Source: Ostreococcus mediterraneus (lineage: Eukaryota > Chlorophyta > Mamiellophyceae > Mamiellales > Bathycoccaceae). From it: a stretch of DNA of 64,000 nucleotides. The notes beneath the pieces are model-generated. The model was not told the DNA's origin. It saw only the letters and a program-made list of their open reading frames with translations, and searched no databases. Below, piece after piece: positions 1 to 10,200 of this stretch. The stretch lies in NCBI GenBank assembly GCA_012295225.1, contig WMKK01000007.1, positions 311,231-375,230 on the forward strand. The letters are read 5' to 3'. Each line of letters begins with the position of its first letter. Positions within the stretch are counted from its first letter, which is position 1. A program made the translations under genes and the position numbers.

Positions 1-3000
1 AAAGTTGCGATGTGATCGTTAACGGTGTTTTGAGCTGCATTAACATTGAATCCATGCTTTGGAATTCGTTCATCGATGCGGTAGTTCTGATTGCAGAAAT
101 ACTTGAGAGATGCAAACTTCCGCAGCCTTTGCAAGTCAAGCTACAAGATGCTCTTACGAACTCTTTGCAAGAAATGATGACAAACAAACGCTGCACTAGT
201 TCTGAAATCTTTATGAATCGTCATCCAGCGATAGTGCAAGCGTTCAAAGAGGCATTTTTAATTTGTCGTTTGCCGTCGTTGCTCGTGGCCCTTCTTCCTT
301 TCTGCCGGGATTCAAAAGAGGAAGTGCTTTTGCAAGCAATCAAAAGTCCTGAGTTTACTTGGAATTTCGAACTCACGCAGCACTTATGGAATGCGCTGCA
401 ATTCAAAGGTCAATCCGTCCAAGTGCGTTTACTTGGCTCGAGTCGTATCTTACCAGCGCTTCTTTTTTCATCAAACGATGATGAAATTCTGAGTTTTTTT
501 GAGGCCAACTCCGAGTCCATAATGTCATCTATCCCGACTTGTGCAGGCGACGAAGGCTTGATTCACTCGTTACAAAGCTACGCCGTACTGATTGAAATGT
601 ATACAAAATGTGATAAGGCCTCACTTGCGGCTGGTCCATGTGTTCAAGTACCTAAGCTCAATGCGATTGTGTCCAAAGCTGTATTAACTGAGCTTTCCGG
701 GAAGGTGGCTGAGCCCAATTTGGGCAATGAGAGCTATTCTCTGCTCCGAGTTCAGATGGCTTACACGTTGTTCGTCTCATTACTCGTGCTTACGCAGTCA
801 AACGTCAAATTTTACATGAAGCTGTTTGAGAATGCGTCTTTCTATTGGAGTAGGCTCGTAGACCGTACTTCGACGTTGGAGATGGAAGCGAAGTGGAGTG
901 CGGCGAGAAAAGAAATCATCGGTACTGATCAAAGTTCATCAAAGATAGTTTCCAGTTTTACGCTTTCCTCGACGTTAGCTGCTATGGACTCAACGCTGAA
1001 GACTGATGCTGAGATATCTGTTTCGCCAAAAGAGAATGACTCAAACGTTCAGCTTGATGTGCCGATGGATGATTTCGAAGCTCATCCCGTAGCAAATGGG
1101 CTTCACATACTCCTCAAGCACGTAGTGACAAATGGATTGACTGGTGAAAATAGTGACTCAGCGGCGGCAACTAAGGTCCTCGAGGAGATATCTGCGTTAC
1201 TTAACTCACCTGAGCTCGACGGCAGAATCAAATTATTGATCGTCAAAGCTTTATGTCGCACAAATATGTATTTCATAGAGCTCTCAAAGGCTGAAAATCA
1301 ATCGTCCGATTTAACGATGACGACGTTGAACGTGTCGCCGTCTTTTCTAGTGACACATCCACATTTAATTATCGATTCACTGGCGGCTTTACACGAAATT
1401 ACCAAGGCATCGGCAACGAAATTTGTATCCGCGCCTTTACGGGAAATGTCAGCCATAGCGCTGGAATGCGATGCTTTGTGGACTTCAAGCTTTGAGGAGA
1501 ACAAATCAACGTTGCTTGGCATTATCGAGCTGATTGTGAAAAATTCACCAGCTGAAATTTCATACATCATGAAAGAGAACGTCAAACTGGTCACTCGACT
1601 AATGCTACGCTTGAGAGATGCAGTTGAAGTTGCTACCGTGTCGCCTGAGCGTTACTTTCAAGCCGCACTGTATACGTTACAAGAACACTTGGAATGGAAG
1701 GACGAGAAAAAAGAAGCGGGTAACAGATTGACTGCTATTCAGATTATCGGTTCACTATTGATCAACAACGTGATTGATTTACAGCATGACAATTTTGCAT
1801 TCCTTGTGTCATCCAAAGGAGAGAGGTTGGGCGATGGCGTACGAATCAATTTTGCGAATGCCACTCTCGCATGCTTGATGCGTCCTGGATCTAACACCGG
1901 ACGTAAGCTTAACTCTGTCGCGGCAGCACTCCTCGGCAAAATCATGAAAAGTTCTGGCGACAAGCAGCACAAATGGCACATGGACTTGAATGACAAACTA
2001 ACAGCTTATTATGCAAAAGGTTCGTACGACGCGTTTCTTGACACGCTGGATCGTATAGCGTTCAGTTGTCCTCAATATACACACAAGTCAGGATTTGCGT
2101 CGAAGGTGCGAGCATTATTAGACAAGATTTTCAGTGAACCAAAAGTCATAGCGATGAGGCTACTGACAGCAGATGATTCTGTAGAATCGACCTGTGCAAC
2201 GTGTGACGAACTTTTACCATTCATTCCTTCTCTGGTCAAGCAAAAGGAGAGTAAAATTTTGACAATGCTGCTTGGCACGCTGAGTCGAGGCCTGAACATG
2301 GGGTTGAAAAGCGAGAGTAAGAGTCTTATGCTCTGGAGATCCGCCATGTGCGCTATAGATTCTGCGGTTGACATGGAGTCCATTATTGAAGTTCGTGAAG
2401 CGCACACAAGATTATGCGTCGCTATCGCTCAGGTATATCCTGAACTTGCAAATGAAGCCGCTGTTCGAGATCCACTAATACGAGCGCTCGCTGACAACGC
2501 TACTGACAACCAGCGTACCGTTTTAAACTTTTGGAACCTGCGCTTGGCTAATGAAAATTTAGTTGGACGTCTCCGTGATGTTCTTTGTCTGATTCCATCT
2601 GCGAATTCTGAAGGCTTGTGGCTCGCGGCGGCGTGTCATTTAATGCTTGCTGTGCAAGAGATGAATCCCGCATTCATGAGGCCGTTGATTGAAAACGACT
2701 TATCGCAGTGTAAATTCACTCCTGTGTCTTTCAACGTAACATGGAGGCCAGGGGTGACTCGAACGATGATGCCCTTATTTGCGACACAAGCATACGAAGG
2801 CGTGGACGACGTGAGTTTACAGGAGACGCAGAAACAGGCGCTGTCTCTTCTTAAAATTCCGATCGGTATTAAAGCAGAGGACGAAGATCCTATTTTCGCG
2901 GCTACGCTTGCAGAAGATTTCAGCCCAGACAAGCGATTGCCATCATTCGCGCGCGCGCGACCTGACAAAATTCGTCAGCCTTGGCAGCCTGAAGCTTCAA

Positions 3001-6000
3001 CTCTGAAGATTGGTCGGGCGGTTCAAGCGGCGAAGCAGAAGAAGGTTGAAGATTTTATGATTGAGCAAGCTAAGCATGGTGTGAAACTGACACGAGAGTA
3101 TAGAACTGGTGATTTGCCGGATGTGAAGATATCTTGTCGAGAATTACTGGCTCCGTTTTTAGTGACAGCTGAGCGCGACACGACGCTTGCTTGTTCGCTT
3201 CTCCAAGAGTTGTCGCAGGCGGCTCGCAACGAGAGTCAATTTATCATCGAAGATATGAGTGGCGGATCACAATCGCACGCGCTGGCAATTGTCACGCAGC
3301 CGCTGATAGAATTCACTTCGACAGTTGCCGGAAAAAATTCTTCTCTGGTTCAATTTATTCTTTCATTGTGTGAAGCTATACCAGAGGCAGAAGCGCCGGC
3401 GCAACACATTGTCAGACTCGCAGTCAATGGTAATTGTCTTGCAAGCGGCGTCATCGCTTTGGAAGCGTTAATAAAAGCAGGCCATCAGTCATCTCAGTTA
3501 TGGGAAGCTTTAGCACAGCTCAGTAAGTCTCTTGGTCATGATGATTCGGCGCTCCTTGCCTTTGTCAATGCATTTTCTGAATCAGACACGGTGGAGGCGA
3601 TTCGTCAAGAAATCATGGGTAACTTGCAAGACGCATCCAAACGCTATCGATCTCTTTTGAAGAGTAGTATCGATCGAAATGCGCGCGAAAAGGATCTATG
3701 GAATCGCGAATACTTCCGTTGTGCCGAACGTCTGGGAGATTGGGAAGATCTCTCCGAAGAGCTCACCGGAGCTTCGCCAGGCGCGCCAGCGTCTGAAAGT
3801 GCTGAATTTAACATTCCAGGCGAGGCTTCGGGAGGTTCGTCGCTTTACACGGCAGTCCGCGTTGCTCTTCGACAGCCGCTAACGGATGATTCATTTATGG
3901 AAAACCTCGTGAGTGATACTGAACGCAATCAGAGGATACTGAAGAATCTCGGTGTTGAGTTTGCGTTGCACGCTTTATCCAAGGATGGAAAGGACGCGAC
4001 TGAGAAATTTTTGTCCCAAGTATATAAGACTTTTGCTGAAACGTGGAGTTCAACACCTTCGTCTGCAATCGCTATTCGGCGAAAGCTGATTCAATCCCTG
4101 CAGCCCGCAGTCGAAATCGATGAAATGTTGAAGACAATCAAATGCATAGAGACCATCAGAGAAAGCCGTCAACGATTCGACAACAGCAAAGCGAATCTCG
4201 AGGTAGATAAGCTCGAAAAGAGATGGCGTAAACGCTGGCCTTCTCCACTTTATGATCCATCGGAAGTATGGGAGCGAGTTGTGACATTTCGCTCGAGGCT
4301 TATGGGTGCCTTGGTAAACATTGTGCCAGAAATTCAAACAAGTTCAATTGTGACGCTACGGACAGACATGTGCTTGCAAGCGGCGGATGGGTTACGCGAA
4401 GTCGGCCAGGTTGTGTTATCACAGAAATTTCTTCGCAAATATATAGAAGCAATCCAACAGACCCAGCAGACCGCCGCGCAAAGTGATTGGAAAGTATATG
4501 ACGCACTGTTCAAATTGAAAATTTTGAGCGGCAGTGGTCAAGCGCTTCGTAAAACACTAGAAATGTGCAGAGCTAGACTTGATGAAGGCGCCTGGAAACC
4601 GAATGAGAGAATAAGCGCAACAATCTTGGAGGCGAGAATGTGCGAACAACTAGCAAAAGCGCACGATTCAGGAGATGCGCCCGATCTTGCAATCGCTGCG
4701 GTTGATCGTTACATGGATGCCGCGCGTGAATCAGAATCGATTGGCGACGTGGCGAAGATGTCTCAGGCGTCCTTGCGACTTGCGCATTTCTGCGACACTA
4801 TGCTCGAGAATCTCTACTGTGAAACGGAATCAAACACAACTTCGGAGAGCGCAAACGCTGTGAATAAATGGCTCGAGTCGAGCTTAGATGAATCGGCGTC
4901 AAACATGACAGAAATTTTCATTAGACATGCCCTCAAGGCCTTGGAGATCTCTGGTTCGGGTGAAATGTCAGCTCGACATCTCATACCTCGTTTGCTCGTG
5001 TTATTACGAACTGAATTTTCACCCGGTGCGCTGAGAGATTTCGGCTCAGCTATTTTACGCGTGCCGTCTTGGCTTTTTCTTGATTGGATTCCGCAACTTT
5101 TATCAATGTTGGCAGAGGAAGCGTCTGTGCAAGACGTGATCGCGCCGTTGTTGCAGAGGCTGATTTCAAAGTACCCATCTGCAGTAAGACCTCATTTCGA
5201 TTTGATAAATACCAATTTGGATCAAAACATTAGTGAGAGGATTAGTTTCGCACTGACTTCTTCCATGCACGATGGTTTCAATCGAGCAATCGAGCTTCTT
5301 GATTTCCCAATGAATCGTCTTGCATGGTTCCGGCAACAAATACAGCTTCGTGAGTACGAAGGAAATGTCTCAGGCGTTCAAAGGCTCGTGCAGCGATTGC
5401 TTGAAGATTTAGCGCCTACCGAAAGCAATTCTTTTGGTGCAATAAATGCTCGTTTCGCTGAGGTAGCCGGGCCAATCTTGAAACAAGCCATAGCGTGTGA
5501 CATTAACGGCTCTCGCATGCACGACGCTTTGAAGCAAGCTGAGCAAAGGATCGGCTCGGTGTGGAATAGTAAATACGCGGCGTTGGAATCCTCTTCAAGG
5601 ATCCGTTTGATTGATTTTTCTACGTGGTTCAATGCTTTCGAACCTCACGATTGTGCCGCAATCCTTGAAATTCCTGGCCAATATGATAACATCAATGCGC
5701 CACCAGACATTCAAAAGCACGTGTACATCACTGGCTTTGCTCCTGAGGCACAAGTGTTTGCAAGTAAACAAAGACCGAAGAAAATAACTTTCCGTGGAAG
5801 CGATGGGAGAGATTATCAATTCATCGCAAAGGGTTCTGAGGACCTTCGTCAAGATGAGCGTGTACAACGCCTTTTCCGGAGCATGGATCGATTACTTGCG
5901 CAGAATCCAGAGTCCCGAGGGCGAGGACTACAAATGCGCACTTTTCACGTCTCGCCGCTATCAGAGCGTTCTGGTTTGATTGAATTTCTTGGAAACTCAT

Positions 6001-6944
6001 TTCCTCTGTTGGGTCTTGTGAACAGAGAAGCGCATCTCAAAGAAAGTGCGTTTGAGCGACATCAACAATTCATCAAAGAATTTGCGCATGGATTGGGCAA
6101 ACGCAAGCGCGCAGAACAAGACGAAGTTGGGCCAACAGAGCACGCAGATTATCTCAAAGCTTTTGGGAAACCATCGAAAGAGGATTCAATTGCAATCCTA
6201 GATGAATTGCGGAACGCTTCTGGTGCGAAAGATGCGTTGCGAAATGTTATATTTGCATCGGCTGGAAGCGCCGAATCTTTCGTCATGATGCGCCAAGCGT
6301 TTGCTTCGTCTTTGGCAGCATCGAGTATCTGTGGATACATCGCTGGTGTTGGAGATCGACACTTGGATAATATCCTACTTGATATATCCACCGGCTCTCT
6401 GATTCATATAGATTTTGGGTACGCTTTCGGAACGGCGACGACGCACCTACCCATACCAGAGCTCGCGCCATTCCGCGCTACTCCCGTACTGCTAGATGTT
6501 CTTGCGCCGCTTAACGCGCGCACGTGGTTTGAGACGGATATGACTCGAACTTTGCGCTCGCTTCAACAAGGTTCGACGCTTTTGAAGGGCGTAATGGATA
6601 TCTTCCTTCGGGACCCTTTGTTTGATTGGCAACGCGAGGCGCTGAGTGCGCGTGCGAAGACGGGCGCAAAGGAACAAGGCGGACATATTCAGGCGAAAGT
6701 CGCTCGGGCGTGCGGAAAACTTGAGCTGGACAACCCGATACACACGTTATATGAGCAGTGCTCAATTAATCACGCGAATCGCACGCATTGGAATGATTTG
6801 ACCGCGTTAATCACAAGTAACGCGAAGACACCGCCGCGCGCGAAATGTCGCGATGTTGAAGAACAAGTACGCACGCTGATAGATTTAGCAACCAATCCGG
6901 AGATTTTAGCCGTGGCTTGGACTGGCTGGAGACCATGGCTCTAG
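1..6944 (+). CDS. PRKDC: DNA-PKcs homologue (PI3K-related kinase), 5' end outside window
   Basis: Apical serine/threonine kinase of Ku-dependent non-homologous end joining, acting in the nucleus. The reading frame is open from base 3, so the gene starts upstream; about 2310 residues are visible against about 4100 in animals. Near visible residue 1060 the segment YRTGDLPDVKI matches the conserved start of the DNA-PKcs FAT region (YR.GDLPDIQI in human). The kinase domain lies at about 1920-2200, with EDLRQDERV, catalytic GVGDRHLDN (about 2113) and HIDFGYAFG (about 2131), followed by LPIPELAPFR, a DNA-PKcs signature that differs from ATM and ATR. The FATC end NPEILAVAWTGWRPWL mirrors DNA-PKcs (..WEGWEPWM). 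The N-terminal part is helical-repeat-like with no motif I can name. ATM follows 290 bp downstream on the same strand. Codon use is less GC-rich than in the rest of the window. Family assignment is very secure; the 5' end and any introns there cannot be seen. Confidence 0.95.
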   Translation, partial: SCDVIVNGVLSCINIESMLWNSFIDAVVLIAEILERCKLPQPLQVKLQDALTNSLQEMMTNKRCTSSEIFMNRHPAIVQAFKEAFLICRLPSLLVALLPFCRDSKEEVLLQAIKSPEFTWNFELTQHLWNALQFKGQSVQVRLLGSSRILPALLFSSNDDEILSFFEANSESIMSSIPTCAGDEGLIHSLQSYAVLIEMYTKCDKASLAAGPCVQVPKLNAIVSKAVLTELSGKVAEPNLGNESYSLLRVQMAYTLFVSLLVLTQSNVKFYMKLFENASFYWSRLVDRTSTLEMEAKWSAARKEIIGTDQSSSKIVSSFTLSSTLAAMDSTLKTDAEISVSPKENDSNVQLDVPMDDFEAHPVANGLHILLKHVVTNGLTGENSDSAAATKVLEEISALLNSPELDGRIKLLIVKALCRTNMYFIELSKAENQSSDLTMTTLNVSPSFLVTHPHLIIDSLAALHEITKASATKFVSAPLREMSAIALECDALWTSSFEENKSTLLGIIELIVKNSPAEISYIMKENVKLVTRLMLRLRDAVEVATVSPERYFQAALYTLQEHLEWKDEKKEAGNRLTAIQIIGSLLINNVIDLQHDNFAFLVSSKGERLGDGVRINFANATLACLMRPGSNTGRKLNSVAAALLGKIMKSSGDKQHKWHMDLNDKLTAYYAKGSYDAFLDTLDRIAFSCPQYTHKSGFASKVRALLDKIFSEPKVIAMRLLTADDSVESTCATCDELLPFIPSLVKQKESKILTMLLGTLSRGLNMGLKSESKSLMLWRSAMCAIDSAVDMESIIEVREAHTRLCVAIAQVYPELANEAAVRDPLIRALADNATDNQRTVLNFWNLRLANENLVGRLRDVLCLIPSANSEGLWLAAACHLMLAVQEMNPAFMRPLIENDLSQCKFTPVSFNVTWRPGVTRTMMPLFATQAYEGVDDVSLQETQKQALSLLKIPIGIKAEDEDPIFAATLAEDFSPDKRLPSFARARPDKIRQPWQPEASTLKIGRAVQAAKQKKVEDFMIEQAKHGVKLTREYRTGDLPDVKISCRELLAPFLVTAERDTTLACSLLQELSQAARNESQFIIEDMSGGSQSHALAIVTQPLIEFTSTVAGKNSSLVQFILSLCEAIPEAEAPAQHIVRLAVNGNCLASGVIALEALIKAGHQSSQLWEALAQLSKSLGHDDSALLAFVNAFSESDTVEAIRQEIMGNLQDASKRYRSLLKSSIDRNAREKDLWNREYFRCAERLGDWEDLSEELTGASPGAPASESAEFNIPGEASGGSSLYTAVRVALRQPLTDDSFMENLVSDTERNQRILKNLGVEFALHALSKDGKDATEKFLSQVYKTFAETWSSTPSSAIAIRRKLIQSLQPAVEIDEMLKTIKCIETIRESRQRFDNSKANLEVDKLEKRWRKRWPSPLYDPSEVWERVVTFRSRLMGALVNIVPEIQTSSIVTLRTDMCLQAADGLREVGQVVLSQKFLRKYIEAIQQTQQTAAQSDWKVYDALFKLKILSGSGQALRKTLEMCRARLDEGAWKPNERISATILEARMCEQLAKAHDSGDAPDLAIAAVDRYMDAARESESIGDVAKMSQASLRLAHFCDTMLENLYCETESNTTSESANAVNKWLESSLDESASNMTEIFIRHALKALEISGSGEMSARHLIPRLLVLLRTEFSPGALRDFGSAILRVPSWLFLDWIPQLLSMLAEEASVQDVIAPLLQRLISKYPSAVRPHFDLINTNLDQNISERISFALTSSMHDGFNRAIELLDFPMNRLAWFRQQIQLREYEGNVSGVQRLVQRLLEDLAPTESNSFGAINARFAEVAGPILKQAIACDINGSRMHDALKQAEQRIGSVWNSKYAALESSSRIRLIDFSTWFNAFEPHDCAAILEIPGQYDNINAPPDIQKHVYITGFAPEAQVFASKQRPKKITFRGSDGRDYQFIAKGSEDLRQDERVQRLFRSMDRLLAQNPESRGRGLQMRTFHVSPLSERSGLIEFLGNSFPLLGLVNREAHLKESAFERHQQFIKEFAHGLGKRKRAEQDEVGPTEHADYLKAFGKPSKEDSIAILDELRNASGAKDALRNVIFASAGSAESFVMMRQAFASSLAASSICGYIAGVGDRHLDNILLDISTGSLIHIDFGYAFGTATTHLPIPELAPFRATPVLLDVLAPLNARTWFETDMTRTLRSLQQGSTLLKGVMDIFLRDPLFDWQREALSARAKTGAKEQGGHIQAKVARACGKLELDNPIHTLYEQCSINHANRTHWNDLTALITSNAKTPPRAKCRDVEEQVRTLIDLATNPEILAVAWTGWRPWL

Positions 6945-7234
6945 CGCACATCTCCACTGCATTAGTAATCATTGATAATAATAGCGCGTTAGGCACATTC
7001 GTTTTATTTCTTTGTCCATTCGATGCGCACGACTCTCGCGACAGACGCGTTCGCCATTCAAAAACAACACGTCACTTTACGTCGTCCTTCGCGCATACGC
7101 GAGATCATCCATCGCAANGATTTGGTTAATGGATGGCATTCATCAATAACGTATTTTAGGCGGCTCTTGCGTGGGCGTCGTCGTCGTGCATAACCGTCGT
7201 CGGTTGTTACTTCGGCCGCCTGTCGTGATTCACG
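6945..7234. other. spacer between the DNA-PKcs and ATM genes
   Basis: This 290-bp stretch must hold the DNA-PKcs 3' UTR and the ATM promoter. It contains one undetermined base at 7118. I see no further gene in it. Confidence 0.5.
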
Positions 7235-10200
7235 ATGGAAGAAATCGTCGCCGTACACGAGAGTTTACGGAGCGATAAGTTACGAAAACGACGGGTGCGT
7301 TAGATTGCACACGGCAAACACTCGTGAGCGTCGCTCTGATGACGCCAGAGCAAAGCCCTGCGCGGCGCTCGGTGATTGACCATGTAAACTGTCGACTAAC
7401 GCGCGCGCGTTTTGGTTTTGATTCACACACAGGATGGCGTAAAAGAGTTATTGGCGTTATTGCAATCGAATGATTTCATCACACATTTAGATGTAGGGAG
7501 CAAGTCTTTCGACGCCACGGGTCGTGGGGACGTGCAACACACATGGGTGGGATTGGTGAGTTCGGTGATGGTGTGCGCGACGAGTGAGTTGGAGGATGAC
7601 AAGCGCATGATCGATAGAAACGTACCTTCGTTGCTGCGAAAGTGTATTGGCGTCGCCGAAGGTAGGAAACGTACGAATGGATTAGCAGCACCATTAATTC
7701 GCCGCGCGGGAAAGATTTTTGCGCACATACTTTGGGTACTAGAGACGGGCGATGGGAATTTTGTCGTCGATTACGTGCACATTTTGCGCGCACACATGTT
7801 GTCCACACCAGAGTACTGTGCACGAGCAAAGCAAGGTGTATTCGAAGGATTAATTACATTCTTTGCGTCCAGATTACTGTCAACTGATGATAACATCGCG
7901 ACGGGTGAGAACAAAGAGGAGAGATACCGCGGCGCTTCGGCTTTTAATCTATTGGTGCACAACTGTCCATTTGATTTCTCTATCGATGCCGTCTTTGGAT
8001 TGTTAGATTCGTTCAAGGAGTTGTTTCGAAATATGCGAGAAGATGGACGTACTCCGGCGGCAATAATTTCAGCCATGAATAGTTTCCTTCTAAAAACGAG
8101 CTTAAATGTGAGTTCGCGCACGAGCGCGTTGCATGAAAGTGTAGAGCCTTTTTTAGCATGGGCGCTTAAAGGCAACGTGCGCGATCGGCGATTGAAGGAA
8201 GAGTTGATCAAATATTTGTATATCCAGGTGAATTTAGATTTAGTAAGCGATGACAAGGTGAACGATATGCTTGATTTATTGGAGCGTCAGATCGATGAGA
8301 TTGGGTCAGACCGGTCAGTCGCCGGAGACAACGCCGATAGGTTCGAGGTGAAGTTGCCACAAAGACTTTTGTTTGAACTTTATGGCGACCTGTTGATGAT
8401 TTCCAAGAACAAACCAAGGACGATCGCTTGTGAGCTTGAGAGAGTGGCGAAGCGTGCGCGTCCCGAGGCGGAGCATCTCGACCGCGTCATGTCAAATTTA
8501 ATGAATGAGAGTGGATGTTGGGGTGCCACGTTTAGTGTTTTTTTGAAGCGACATTCTTCCTCCTTGTCTTCAGAAGATCTCGGAAAGTGCGCATCTGTAT
8601 TAACGACCGCTTTGGGCGAATCATTTTCTCAAGGTGGGATGTCTGATATGAAGTTTCAAGCCCGTCTACTCTGGGTGATGAGATGTTTACAAGAACTTGC
8701 GTGGGCGTCACAAAATGAGGCGTCTACATCGTGGACAGATGTCACAGAGTGCTTGTTGTATTGGTTACCGGCTCATCTATCGGACTTGCGCATTGCAAAT
8801 GAAGCATTATTATTGTTAGCAACGATGATTAGCTCCAAGCTCATTCATCCATCATCCTTGAAGCAGAAGTTTTGGCAATTAGGCATCTTTGAATTTTCTG
8901 AGGCACCAACGCTGGCGACGCTAGAGCTCGTAGGAGCAGTGGCATCCGTAGGTATGGGTGACCTCATTGTAGCTGGGCGTGCAGTCACAGATTATTTCAA
9001 TTGGCTGTTACTTGGGCTGTCGCTGAAGAATGACGAACGCCTATCGCTTTACGGCCGGCGCGCACACGTGGTTTCATCCAGAAACTTAGCTTTGCTTCGC
9101 GTGCAATCAGCCTTCCGTAACTCTCTGATTGCTGGCTCGCATAAGCCATGGATCAGTGACCCAGATAGTCGCATTTGGCTTGAGTTACATGACGAGGCGT
9201 ACAGCGAATTTCACAGTGAGGTTCAAAAGCTTCATCTCGTTGCAGCGCCGTTTTCTTTGCTGAAACTAGATTTCCGGGACTCAAAGACTGTGTCCCTTGC
9301 GAACGCGTCTCTGGGTGTTTTAGATGCTTCAGAGATAAGTATGGATCCAAATAATCATATTGAAAGTGCGAAGTGCATGATTGAAGCTATTTCAAGTCAA
9401 ACCGAAGATGTTATTCGAGTATGCGCAGTCGCTGTAGGAACCATCAGCGCTGTGTTCGCCGCCGGGCAAGCTTCTAAATCAGTTCAAAATAAAGATTGGG
9501 GAGTCACTGGTGATTTGATGGCATTGATAATAAACCGTATCACGGCATCTTTAGAGTTCGATGCTACTTCGTTACTTACCGCGAAGAACACCTTGCTTGA
9601 TTACATTCCAATTTTGATGACGGCGTTCAAGGAGATTCAAGACGTCGGTGGTTTGGTACCTAGCTTGGAGCATACGTTACATGCTTTAGTGAACGCACTG
9701 CACGCTATGGCGAGAAGTTTGCTCAAAATCATAAGTGATGGTCTCCAGGCAAGTATCACTCCTTTGAGTTCTCGGGCGTCGACACAGGAAGCTTCAATGT
9801 TTGATGATGATTTGGATTTTGAAATGGCCGGGACCGATTTCTCTGAGACTCAACATTCGAACGCCTCACAGATGCTCGCAGCCGGCGCGTCTGCTACTCA
9901 GGATTCCGAAAATAACGTTATCGCTAGTGAACGTATCATTCGTCAAATATTGCGGTGTTTGGAGTCGTTAGCCATGGTGGTTCCAGATGCAGTCGCAGGT
10001 TCTGTGTCAACATTGTTGCGTTTTTCAGTGCCACCAGATGGTGCCCCACCTCGTGGGTCTTGTGGTATCGGCATATCGCAAGAAATTGTAGAATTGGTGA
10101 TCAAATTATTAGGCGCAGCTGATTCTGAGTATCTCTTAGAGCACATTCTCCCCGTGGTTGAAGCTGTGTCTCGCGGGCAGGTAAATTTGGATGAGAATGC

